A stretch of 12,668 nt of DNA from Chloroflexota bacterium (lineage in GTDB: Bacteria; Chloroflexota; UBA11872; VXOZ01), in assembly GCA_009839775.1 (NCBI GenBank), contig VXOZ01000462.1, forward strand, positions 1 through 12,668, read 5' to 3'. Of this stretch, positions 1 through 6,831 are shown piece by piece. The notes beneath the pieces were generated by a model, which was not told the DNA's origin, did no database searches, and saw only the letters and a list, made by a program, of their open reading frames with translations. Each line of letters begins with the position of its first letter. Positions within the stretch are counted from its first letter, which is position 1. The position numbers and the translations under genes were made by a program.

Positions 1-454
1 TGAAAACACTGCACACCTCACTCGCGGTCGCGCGCACGAGAGTAAAGCCGTCAGCGGTAAGGTCGTCGAGAGCCATTGCGCACGTGGTCTCTCCTTCCGG
101 GAGAAACGTGACGTAGAGTCTTGTCTGCGGGGTTATGACCACCTCTTCGAACGGGTCTGCCGACTGCAAGCGCTCCAGGTCCGCGACTGTGCGAAGCAGA
201 ACGGGGATGTCGTACCCGAATTCCTCCCGAAGACACCGCTCGATAGTGCCGCGCAGCGCGGACGCGTCCGATTCTGCAGCCGCAAAGCGGACGTTGCCGC
301 TCGCAAGCACAGTCTTCACGTCCGTGAATCCCTGAGCCGTGAAGGCGGCGCGCAGGTCTGCCATCTTTATGGACCGGTGTCCGCCCACGTTGATGCCGCG
401 GAGAAAGGCGGCGTAAGAGGTGCTCTTCTCGCTAGGGTCTGCGGCTGCTGTCAT
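1..454 (-). CDS. DUF1697 family protein, 5' part only (runs off window)
   Basis: An open minus-strand frame starts at ATG 454-452 and stays open for 151 codons to the window edge, so the C-terminus (perhaps 30 residues) is missing. The N-terminus reads YAAFLRGINVGGH, followed by KMADLRAAF and a VLASGNVRF stretch. These are the hallmark motifs of DUF1697 proteins (usually about 180 residues): the LRGINVGG segment, then the SGN(V/I)xF strand. The molecular function of this family is not established, and I do not assign one. A GAGGG sequence lies 3 nt upstream of the ATG, rather close but the best ribosome-binding site available. The gene stands alone behind a repeat-rich 319-bp gap, so it is probably transcribed on its own. 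The family call is from recalled motifs. Confidence 0.85.
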   Translation of the reverse strand, partial: MTAAADPSEKSTSYAAFLRGINVGGHRSIKMADLRAAFTAQGFTDVKTVLASGNVRFAAAESDASALRGTIERCLREEFGYDIPVLLRTVADLERLQSADPFEEVVITPQTRLYVTFLPEGETTCAMALDDLTADGFTLVRATASEVCSVF

Positions 455-563
455 GTGTCCCTCTGTGTTGCATGTCTTCTTGATGGATAGTTCCTTGTCG
501 CTCAGCACTCTTGTATTGAATAGTAACCGGACTGACATGATACGCTGACATCACTGCGCTACG

Positions 564-584
564 GCACAGGTTACAAACCTGTGC
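564..584. repeat. Near-perfect palindrome, 9-bp arms, 3-nt loop
   Basis: GCACAGGTT, ACA, AACCTGTGC forms an exact 9-bp stem with a 3-nt loop. The 22-nt segment 569-590 that includes its right half matches 11254-11275 at 19 of 22 positions, so this is one copy of a dispersed intergenic repeat. The second copy has lost much of the symmetry. No T run follows on either strand, so it does not look like a plain intrinsic terminator. Confidence 0.75.
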
Positions 585-623
585 TACCGGATGCATGGCA
601 GCGACGCCTGTGCCTTCGTCACG

Positions 624-671
624 TGCCGGCACTCCGCCGGCAAAGAGGTAGCGCGGGGGCTTGTCCCCCGC
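624..671. repeat. Two adjacent inverted repeats
   Basis: The first pair is TGCCGG (624-629) with CCGGCA (637-642) and a 7-nt loop. The second is GCGGGGG (653-659) with CCCCCGC (665-671) and a 5-nt loop. They sit about 40 and 70 bp from the 564-584 palindrome and probably belong to the same composite intergenic repeat. There is no coding potential or T tract. Confidence 0.65.
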
Positions 672-773
672 CTCTCTGCCCCGTGCTGCCCATGCCCGCG
701 CGGCAAACAAACGTGTTGGTCTGCTATACATGGTGTAACGAGGAAACTACGCCGCGGCCCAGAGACGCCCTCG

Positions 774-1190
774 CTAGGCGTTAGGGTTGGGTCGGTAGTT
801 GCCGAAGCTCCACTCATAGCCTTCCGGATCGAGGGCGCGGTACCGACGGGTTCCCCACTCCGTGTCTTCAGGCGGGAAGACGATGTGCGCTCCGGCGGCC
901 AGGGCACGCTGATAATGGGCGTCCACGTCTGCAACGTACACGTAGATACCGTGCTCCGCCGGGACGTTCCGGTGGCTTTCCGCGGGTTGGTCAACGGTAG
1001 CGGTGCCGAGCATGATGGCGCCGTTGCCAAAGCTCATCTCCGCATGCATGACGTTGCCTTCCTCATCGCGAAAGTCAACGGTCTTTGCAAAGCCAAAGGT
1101 TTCCGCCAGCCAGTCAAGAGCTGCGGATGCGTCACGATAGCTCAAGTAGGGGAAGAGCGTAGGTGGAGAATCATTGGTTTCCTTATTCAT
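774..1190 (-). CDS. VOC superfamily (glyoxalase/bleomycin-resistance fold) protein
   Basis: This encodes 138 residues from ATG 1190-1188, ending in TAG. The frame is open further upstream, but that stretch lies inside the preceding VOC gene, so the ATG giving MNKETNDS is the sensible start. The protein has the two-module VOC layout: TLFPYLSYRDASAALDWLAE (residues 11-30), the FGF turn, VMHAEM (48-53), then VYVADVDAHYQRALAAGA (84-101) and DPEGYEWSF (121-129). H49 or E51 together with E126 occupy places where VOC enzymes often hold metal ligands, but I cannot confirm them. The DPEGYEW ending resembles PhnB-like or YP-type glyoxalase relatives. The substrate is unknown. It lies 22 bp downstream of another VOC gene, so co-transcription is likely. 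Confidence 0.85.
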   Translation of the reverse strand: MNKETNDSPPTLFPYLSYRDASAALDWLAETFGFAKTVDFRDEEGNVMHAEMSFGNGAIMLGTATVDQPAESHRNVPAEHGIYVYVADVDAHYQRALAAGAHIVFPPEDTEWGTRRYRALDPEGYEWSFGNYRPNPNA

Positions 1191-1212
1191 TGCACTCTGT
1201 TCAGACCGCTTC

Positions 1213-1593
1213 CTAGTCCTTGCCATACTTTTCAAAGTGCAAGGTGTAACCGTTCGGTGTTCGGACTTGCATCTCCCAGGAATCCCACTCTTCCCAGTAG
1301 CAACGGGGCTCAGTGTATTCGATGTCTCGTTCCTTGCAGACCGCGATGACCTTGCTGAAACTGTCCGTTTCCATCTGCCAGACGAAACTGGCTTCGGCTT
1401 TAGTAGGCTCGAAGTCTTCCTTTTCCTGAATTCCAAAGTCGAAGTGACCGCAGTCCATACCGACAAAACCGGGAAACTCGTCGCCCTGGTATGAGATTTT
1501 GAAGCCCAGACTCTTGTAGAAGTCCACCTCAGACTCCAAGTCCCTCACGTAGATGATGGGGACGAGCCGAAGAAACTTGGGTACGTTACTCAT
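1213..1593 (-). CDS. VOC superfamily (bleomycin-resistance-like) protein
   Basis: This encodes 126 residues, ATG at 1593-1591, with GAGGA about 8 nt upstream as a good ribosome-binding site. One VOC domain covers most of the protein: LVPIIYVRDLESEVDFYKSL (residues 10-29), GFKI, then FVWQMETDSFSKV in the second module and TPNGYTLHFEKYG at the end. The PNGYTLHFE strand is typical of small dimeric VOC proteins such as bleomycin/fosfomycin resistance relatives and glyoxalase-like enzymes. Resistance itself cannot be inferred. It is the first gene of a likely two-gene unit with the VOC gene at 774-1190. The two proteins are clearly divergent from each other, so this is not a recent duplication. 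Confidence 0.85.
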   Translation of the reverse strand: MSNVPKFLRLVPIIYVRDLESEVDFYKSLGFKISYQGDEFPGFVGMDCGHFDFGIQEKEDFEPTKAEASFVWQMETDSFSKVIAVCKERDIEYTEPRCYWEEWDSWEMQVRTPNGYTLHFEKYGKD

Positions 1594-1672
1594 CGTGCTT
1601 CCTCATGCCACTGGTGCTCGTTTCGGCCACAGCGAGAGAGCAATGCGGCTAGGGTCATCGCTTGGAGAAAAT

Positions 1673-1764
1673 TGGCGGAGAGGGTGGGATTCGAACCCAC
1701 GACGCCCTTTTGGGGGCGTAATCGTTTTCGAGACGATCTCCTTCAACCACTCGGACACCTCTCC
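1673..1764 (-). tRNA. tRNA-Ser, anticodon CGA (reads UCG)
   Basis: On the minus strand the acceptor GGAGAGG (1764-1758) pairs with CCTCTCC near the 3' end, followed by discriminator G and an encoded CCA (1675-1673). The anticodon stem encloses the loop CTCGAAA, giving anticodon CGA. A long variable arm (ACGCCC, 6-nt loop, GGGCGT) marks a class II tRNA, as expected for serine. The T arm contains GTGGG-TTCGAAT-CCCAC. The length is 89 nt plus CCA. All the arms form by eye. Confidence 0.97.
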
Positions 1765-1781
1765 CAGGGTGGCTAATTAAT

Positions 1782-1810
1782 ACGATAACGAAACCATGCA
1801 CGCGGTACAA
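1782..1810 (-). promoter_or_regulatory. Possible promoter for tRNA-Ser
   Basis: On the minus strand TTGTAC (1810-1805) and TATCGT (1787-1782) are separated by 17 bp. The -10 end lies 17 nt before the tRNA 5' end, leaving room for a short leader. Both hexamers are partial matches to the sigma-70 consensus, so this is tentative. Confidence 0.4.
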
Positions 1811-1955
1811 CCCGCCTACTGAGTGTCGCTCCTTTTCGCCCGAGGCTGTGAAAAGGCGGTCTGCACAGGGCAACGCCACTTGCGCATTGAGTTCAAGTCT
1901 GCACGCGTGGGTACGTGCGCGGGTTTGAAGTCCTGAGATCAAGTGGAGAGAGCGC

Positions 1956-2750
1956 CTAGCGGCCTGGAGGCGCTTGCTTGGGCGCTTCGCGGTTTGGCGG
2001 ACGCCATTGACCGGCCTCGGCCTCACGGACCAGAGTGTTGATCGGATCGCTGGGTTCTTCCTGCGAAGGGTGCCAGCGCGAGAGCACCCCGTCGCTCATG
2101 GTGAAGGTTTCGTCAGCGATGTCGCGTACCGAAAGGTCGTGGGTTGCCATGACGACGGTGACACCCTCCCGCCGCACGATGCGCGAGAAGAGGAGCATCA
2201 TCTGGAGGCCGGTCACGCTGTCCAGGTCGCCGGTTGGCTCGTCAGCGAGGAGCAACGCCGGTTCGTTGGCGAGGGCGCGGGCGATGGCCACACGTCCTTG
2301 CTCGCCGCCGGAAAGTTCGAACGGACGGTGACTGGCGCGCTTGCTCAAGCCTACGAGGTCGAGCAGTTCCAGCGCGCGTTCATGGCGCTTCCGTCCGCCC
2401 ATGCCCGCAATGCGCATCGGCAATTCGACGTTTTCGTACGCAGAGAGTACCGGCAAGAGGGCAAATGCCTGGAAGATAAAGCCAATCTTGTGCCGTCGCA
2501 ACATCGTGAGTTCGCGGTCGCTCATCCGGCGCGTATCGCTATCCATGATCCTGACCGTGCCGGCAGTGGGACGGTCTAGGCCGCCAACGAGGTTGAGGAG
2601 CGTGGTCTTGCCGCTGCCGGAGCGCCCTTGCAGCGCGATAAAGCGGCCGGGGTCGATTTGCCAGTTGGCTTCTCGTACGGCGTACACGTCCTCCCGGCCG
2701 ACGTGGTAGACCCGGGATACACTTTCCACAACGGCAATGGATTGTGCCAT
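1956..2750 (-). CDS. MacB/LolD-type ABC transporter ATP-binding protein
   Basis: This is a 264-residue cytoplasmic ATPase that should power the FtsX/MacB permease upstream. It has a complete nucleotide-binding domain: Walker A GRSGSGKT (residues 42-49), Q-loop FIFQ (91-94), signature LSGGEQGR (146-153), Walker B ALLLADEP (165-172) with catalytic E171, D-loop GDLD and switch His in ATHD (H204). This pattern fits the LolD/MacB/FtsE group. ATG at 2750 is preferred because GTGAGG lies about 12 nt upstream. A GTG 18 bp earlier would add six residues but has no ribosome-binding site. The C-terminal ~45 residues are proline- and charge-rich and not part of the ATPase fold. It is the last gene of the exporter locus, 72 bp after the first ATPase gene. 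Confidence 0.93.
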   Translation of the reverse strand: MAQSIAVVESVSRVYHVGREDVYAVREANWQIDPGRFIALQGRSGSGKTTLLNLVGGLDRPTAGTVRIMDSDTRRMSDRELTMLRRHKIGFIFQAFALLPVLSAYENVELPMRIAGMGGRKRHERALELLDLVGLSKRASHRPFELSGGEQGRVAIARALANEPALLLADEPTGDLDSVTGLQMMLLFSRIVRREGVTVVMATHDLSVRDIADETFTMSDGVLSRWHPSQEEPSDPINTLVREAEAGQWRPPNREAPKQAPPGR

Positions 2751-2822
2751 GTCTGCGCTTAGCCTCACTTGTTGGTTGTGGGATTTTATCGTACTGAAGC
2801 GGGGGGACGCGCGGTCATGCGT

Positions 2823-3767
2823 CTAACGGCGCAGCAGGCCCCGCAGCCCGCGCCTCTCGTCTTCCTCTTCGGAGGAAGAATACGCCGGTTTCACGACGAT
2901 GCCATCATCCGACATCTCTACAACTGCACGGTCGCGGATGCCGAACTGCTCCAGGTACTCTTGCGGTATCTGAAGGCGACCCGCGGAATCGAGCACCACG
3001 TATTCATCGTGGCTGATAGCTTCCTCGCCCGCTTCCTCGCTGATGCGGCGCACGGTTTCCGTGCTCGTGCGGCCGTCGCGGATGGCAACGACCCGGTCTA
3101 CGCGGTACGCCACGTTGGGGTCGTGGCTTACGATGATGATCGTGGTGCCGAATTCCTCGTTGATGCGGCGGAACGTGTCGTAGATCGTGTTGGCGGTCTG
3201 GGTATCGACCTCACCGGTAGGCTCGTCTGCAAGGAGAAGCGGCGGAGAGAGCGCCAGCGAGATGGAAATGGCGACCCGCTGCTGTTCGCCGCCGGAGAGT
3301 TGCCCTACGCGATGCCGCAGCCTGTGGCCCAGCCCCACGGCTTCGAGCAACTCCGTAGCGCGCGCCTCTCGCTTCTTGGCTGGCATGCCGGAGATGATCA
3401 ACGGCATTTGCACGTTTTCCAGCGCCGTGAGGTATCCAATCAGGTTGCGCGAGCTCTGCTGCCACACGAAGCCCACCATGTGCCGCTTATACCAGACAAG
3501 ATCGGCGTCCGACATCTTGATCAGATTCAGGCTGCCAATGGTCAAGGTGCCGGCGCTTGGCCGGTCTAGTCCTCCCAGCGTGTTGAGGAGCGTAGACTTG
3601 CCGCTGCCGGAGTTGCCGATGATGGCCATGATCTCGCCGCGGGCCACCTCCAGGTCAAGTCCCTGCAAGGCGACAACCTCAAGGTCCGCGACTTTGTAAA
3701 TCTTGACCAGATTGTCGCAGACGATGAACGGCTCACCACGTTCTGGGAGCGGCGGAATCTTTCTCAT
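2823..3767 (-). CDS. ABC transporter ATPase with C-terminal AbrB-like domain
   Basis: This 314-residue protein is longer than a usual MacB/LolD ATPase (about 225-250). Residues ~14-235 are a full nucleotide-binding domain: Walker A GNSGSGKS (51-58), Q-loop around Q103/Q104, signature LSGGEQQR (157-164), Walker B PLLLADEP (176-183) with catalytic E182, and switch His in SHD (H215). Residues ~256-294 read YVVLDSAGRLQIPQEYLEQF, then IRDRAVVEM and GIVVKP. This matches the SpoVT/AbrB swapped-hairpin pattern (D-x-x-GRl-xIP-x-e, then a beta strand). An acidic then basic tail follows (SSEEEDERRGLRGLLRR). The ATG overlaps the permease stop as ATGA, indicating translational coupling, so this is the primary partner of that permease. 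The tail may mediate dimerisation, regulation or DNA contact; none is shown. Confidence 0.92.
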   Translation of the reverse strand: MRKIPPLPERGEPFIVCDNLVKIYKVADLEVVALQGLDLEVARGEIMAIIGNSGSGKSTLLNTLGGLDRPSAGTLTIGSLNLIKMSDADLVWYKRHMVGFVWQQSSRNLIGYLTALENVQMPLIISGMPAKKREARATELLEAVGLGHRLRHRVGQLSGGEQQRVAISISLALSPPLLLADEPTGEVDTQTANTIYDTFRRINEEFGTTIIIVSHDPNVAYRVDRVVAIRDGRTSTETVRRISEEAGEEAISHDEYVVLDSAGRLQIPQEYLEQFGIRDRAVVEMSDDGIVVKPAYSSSEEEDERRGLRGLLRR

Positions 3768-6553
3768 CCTTGCTCCTCCCCAAACTTGATTGCCTCATGT
3801 ATGCGCATGCGCGTAAGCATGGAGATGATCACGGGTACCGCGATGGCAAGAATAACAGCCAGGATAAGGTAGATCTTGGCGATGTCACCCCAGGCAGTAA
3901 CCACGACGAATGATGGGATGTTGGCGTGTTCACCGGTCTTGATCTGGAGGAAGGGGATGAAGATACGGCTCGCCATCACGCCAAAGATCGTGCCAACCGC
4001 AACTCCCATCACAATGAGGAAGCCCTGCTCGAAGATATAGAGGCCGATCAATTGCCGGATAGAGAGTCCCATAGCGCGCAAGATGCCAAAGTCCTGCATG
4101 CGGCGTTGGAACGAAAGCAAAGAATACGTAAGGAAGCCAAGTATGGTGAGGAGGATGGCAATCAGGAAGCCGACCGTGAGCATGCCAAAGACGCCGGTCC
4201 TCTGTGGGTCGTCGCGCTGGGCTATGACTTTCTCGCGTGAGTCCTGCGTGCGCACGACGATGAATTCCAGATCACGGAGTTTCTCTTCTATCACTTCGAT
4301 GTCGGCGTCCGCATCTGCCTTTACCCATGCGTCATACGGTCCAAGCCCAATGTTGTCGAAGATGTAGTCCAGGTTCGCGATGGCGAAGTAATCTGTGTCG
4401 GGAAATTGCGTGGGGAAGTAGTCTACCCAGTCAACGATCACGAAGTCGATCTGTCTCTGGCGCAGGTTGATGCGCACGCGGTCACCGACTTTCAGCTTGT
4501 GGTCGATCATAAAATTGGCGCTGGCCAGGAGCGCGTCCGGCTGGGCGGCAAGCTCATTCATCAGAGTCACGAGAGAGCGGTGGGCAAAGTCCGGACGCCA
4601 GAACATGACGTTGACGGCATCCCATGGATCCAAAGCCACTATTTGGATTTCCGGTGTCGCGCGGTCCGGCAGAATGGCATTACCCTTGCTATCCCACACA
4701 CGCGCGACGGCCTCGATCTCCTCGACCAGTAGGTGATCGGAGAAGGGTGCGATATACCACTGCTCCAGTTCCTCGTCATAGTCGCCGGATTCATAGAATG
4801 CCATATCTGCGCCAATGCGATAGTAGACGGAATCGGAGTGATTGCGCGTGAGGGTGGCGGCCACGGAAGCGCTAAAGGTCCCGATAGCAAGCGTGAGGAC
4901 AAGGAGCAGGAGGAGGCTGTTGTATTGACCCGCCGAGCGAGAGATGTGGCGCAAGCCCAAGAGGATCGAGACGCCCCACAGTCGGTTCCCGATACGTGTA
5001 ACCAACTCGACGATGTACGGAAAGAGCCGCACGAACAACAGCGCCATGCCAAACATGAATACCGAGGGCACGATAAGTAAGAGCGGATTTGAGAAGACAT
5101 CTCCCTCCTCGCCCAGAACGATTACCTGTTGTTGGTCCTGCAATAAGCGGTAACCGTAGACCGAGAGAGCGAGCAGGAGAATGTCTACGAAGAAGCGCTG
5201 CCACCAAGGTCTCCGTAGCTTGCGCGAGGCTTCCTGCTTGAAGGTGACGATGCTGTGCCTGGCCGTGGCGGCCGCCGGCATCAACGCCGCGCCAATGGAG
5301 AGCGCGATCGCGGCCAGCGCGTAATTGAAGGTACTTGTCGTAATAGTAATAGGCAGCGGGTCCCGTCCGATGAACGTCAGAAACGTGTACGTGCGCGCAA
5401 TGAGTTGGGCAAGGTAGACTCCCAAAACAGGCCCGACAACGAGCGCCAAGACTCCAATCATGCCGCCTTCGAGCAAGTAAATCCCTATGATTTGCCAGGT
5501 GCTCGCCCCCCGGCTCTTCAGTACGGCGATTTCGTTGCGTTGCCGGTCGACCACCATCGAAGAGGCGATGCCAATGTAGTAGAGCACAATGCCGATGACG
5601 GGCGCGGAGAGAATGAAGAGCAGAATCTTGAGGAAGAACAGATCGCGCAAATACCGCAACAGGATGTCTTCAGGTGAGATGTCGATCTTCACTTTGCCGA
5701 GAATCGTGCCGAGATTGGACCGAATCTCGCTGATGCCCGTAATGATCGCCCTGGCGTTGCTGGCATTGATGGCGTCTACGTCGAAGACTGAGAACCAGGT
5801 GTATTCATAGCCGATCTCTTCATAATCAGAGAGAATCACGTCGACGAAGGTCTCATCCGGCACCATGAGACCCTCTTTAAAGTACTGGGGATGGTAGAAC
5901 CAATAGATCTCGTTGGGGTCGTTGGGGAACCAGCGGCCCACGATCTTCACTTCAATTGGTTGCGGCTCATTGCCGGGCGCCATGAAGCGGACGAACAAGT
6001 GGTCGCCGACTTCAGCGCCGATCGCGTCCAGCTTCTCGGTCATTATTATGGCTTCGATGTAGGGATCGCCCGACTTTGCCGGTTCGGCGTAGCGTCCTTC
6101 TAAGATGCGGACGTGCTTTTCAAAGTCTGTGGCAAAGGCGATGAAGCCCCAATCGGCGAACTGGCGTGATGAAAAGCTGATCTCATCACCGCTTGTCAGG
6201 ATGGCCATGTGCTCGGTTTGGCCGTAGCGGGTCGAAAGGAGCAAGGGAATGCCCATCTCGGTGGGCGCCGTCACCCGCATGTATTCATCGGCTTGTTGAT
6301 ATTGCAGCAGCGAGATGTTCGTCTCGTTCTTCTGCTCGAACTTGCGGATGAGCAGGCTGGCCCGCGGCTGCGCCTGCCGCGATTCCGTATCCCGCAGCGC
6401 GCGGTGCAAGAGCATCTCGCTCATACCTTCGGAATAGAGCGGGACGCTCGAGACAAGGGTGACCGTTACCACCAAGCCGAGAATCGTGGAGAAGACGATG
6501 TTGATGTTATTGAGCAGACGCTTGGTGACGAGGACCAGAATGGAGTAGGTCAA
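3764..6553 (-). CDS. FtsX/MacB-type ABC transporter permease, two fused halves
   Basis: This is a 929-residue integral membrane protein. About ten hydrophobic segments are visible, near residues 17-38, 306-328, 352-385, 408-430, 454-470, 489-512, 546-566, 788-814, 835-862 and 892-914. Two large extracytoplasmic domains lie at ~40-300 and ~568-785. Each half has the FtsX signature after its domain: RNEIAVLKSRGASTWQI (339-355) and MQDFGILRAMGLSIRQL (819-835). So one chain holds two MacB/LolC-like units. The start is TTG at 6553-6551, because AAGGGG sits exactly 6 nt upstream and an in-frame TAG not far upstream excludes a longer protein. It presumably moves a substrate out of, or extracts one from, the membrane using the two downstream ATPases. 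The substrate is not readable. It overlaps the next gene by 4 bp. Confidence 0.93.
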   Translation of the reverse strand: MTYSILVLVTKRLLNNINIVFSTILGLVVTVTLVSSVPLYSEGMSEMLLHRALRDTESRQAQPRASLLIRKFEQKNETNISLLQYQQADEYMRVTAPTEMGIPLLLSTRYGQTEHMAILTSGDEISFSSRQFADWGFIAFATDFEKHVRILEGRYAEPAKSGDPYIEAIIMTEKLDAIGAEVGDHLFVRFMAPGNEPQPIEVKIVGRWFPNDPNEIYWFYHPQYFKEGLMVPDETFVDVILSDYEEIGYEYTWFSVFDVDAINASNARAIITGISEIRSNLGTILGKVKIDISPEDILLRYLRDLFFLKILLFILSAPVIGIVLYYIGIASSMVVDRQRNEIAVLKSRGASTWQIIGIYLLEGGMIGVLALVVGPVLGVYLAQLIARTYTFLTFIGRDPLPITITTSTFNYALAAIALSIGAALMPAAATARHSIVTFKQEASRKLRRPWWQRFFVDILLLALSVYGYRLLQDQQQVIVLGEEGDVFSNPLLLIVPSVFMFGMALLFVRLFPYIVELVTRIGNRLWGVSILLGLRHISRSAGQYNSLLLLLVLTLAIGTFSASVAATLTRNHSDSVYYRIGADMAFYESGDYDEELEQWYIAPFSDHLLVEEIEAVARVWDSKGNAILPDRATPEIQIVALDPWDAVNVMFWRPDFAHRSLVTLMNELAAQPDALLASANFMIDHKLKVGDRVRINLRQRQIDFVIVDWVDYFPTQFPDTDYFAIANLDYIFDNIGLGPYDAWVKADADADIEVIEEKLRDLEFIVVRTQDSREKVIAQRDDPQRTGVFGMLTVGFLIAILLTILGFLTYSLLSFQRRMQDFGILRAMGLSIRQLIGLYIFEQGFLIVMGVAVGTIFGVMASRIFIPFLQIKTGEHANIPSFVVVTAWGDIAKIYLILAVILAIAVPVIISMLTRMRIHEAIKFGEEQG

Positions 6554-6559
6554 ATGATG

Positions 6560-6565
6560 CCCCTT
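6560..6565 (-). promoter_or_regulatory. Ribosome-binding site deciding the TTG start of the permease
   Basis: AAGGGG on the minus strand lies 6 nt before TTG at 6553. No in-frame ATG or GTG occurs between the upstream in-frame TAG and this TTG, so the site fixes the unusual start. Confidence 0.75.
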
Positions 6566-6639
6566 CGCGTTGGATCGCTATTGCAACTACGGACACGGTT
6601 AGTTACACAGGTTGACCTCATGCATCGTGCACGTATCAA

Positions 6640-6665
6640 CGATTGAGCGCACGTGCGCTCAATCG
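6640..6665. promoter_or_regulatory. 26-bp perfect palindrome upstream of permease
   Basis: CGATTGAGCGCAC followed directly by GTGCGCTCAATCG is an exact loopless dyad. Its near edge is 86 bp from the permease TTG start, in the gap between the adaptor and permease genes. The lack of a loop and of a following T run argues against a terminator. The geometry fits a binding site for a dimeric regulator, or a cruciform-forming repeat. The regulator is unknown. Confidence 0.55.
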
Positions 6666-6710
6666 GCATTGAACCCTAGTTCCCTTTCGAATTAATCCTA
6701 CTCTGATGTT

Positions 6711-6771
6711 TCACCCTCACCCCCGTATCGAGTACGGGGCAGGCTCTAGCCCTCTCCCTCAGGGAGAGGGG
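6711..6771. repeat. Composite dispersed repeat (hairpin modules)
   Basis: The segment 6721-6747 is an exact 27-bp reverse complement of 11229-11255 and itself folds as CCCCGTA-TCGAG-TACGGGG. It is flanked by CACCCTCAC on the left and by CCCTCTCCCTCAGGGAGAGG (about 6750-6769) on the right, which is a second perfect hairpin. Related pieces occur in the gap at 11167-11255 in a different order. Lying between adaptor and permease, it may modify transcription through the locus. Confidence 0.75.
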
Positions 6772-6831
6772 ACAAACTCGGAACCGAGATATCTCCAAAT
6801 CTATCTGGAAACGGTACTAGGCCAACTTTCA

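Larger units (their letters stand above)
455..773. other. Repeat-bearing intergenic region
   Basis: This is 319 bp between the DUF1697 start and the downstream VOC stop, both on the minus strand. I see no credible gene. A 99-codon minus-strand frame over 432-731 is a translation of the repeats. The middle, about 557-700, is packed with inverted repeats, listed separately. The stretch 455-550 is AT-richer and presumably holds the DUF1697 promoter, but I could not pick a convincing -35/-10 pair. Confidence 0.6.

Noticed and set aside
432..731. 99-codon minus-strand frame that could be a small protein
   Set aside because: It reads through the inverted repeats of the intergenic region and overlaps the DUF1697 start; its content reflects the repeat sequence, with no recognisable domain.
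591..1349. 252-codon plus-strand frame
   Set aside because: It is antisense to the two VOC genes and begins in the repeat cluster; the VOC genes have clear motifs, this does not.
1831..1856. Inverted repeat CCTTTTC / GAAAAGG as a terminator of the exporter operon
   Set aside because: The 12-nt loop is large, the stem is AT-rich and short, and no T tract follows on the minus strand.
2769..3569. 266-codon plus-strand frame
   Set aside because: It lies opposite the well-supported AbrB-tailed ATPase and is its antisense shadow; no domain or ribosome-binding site supports it.
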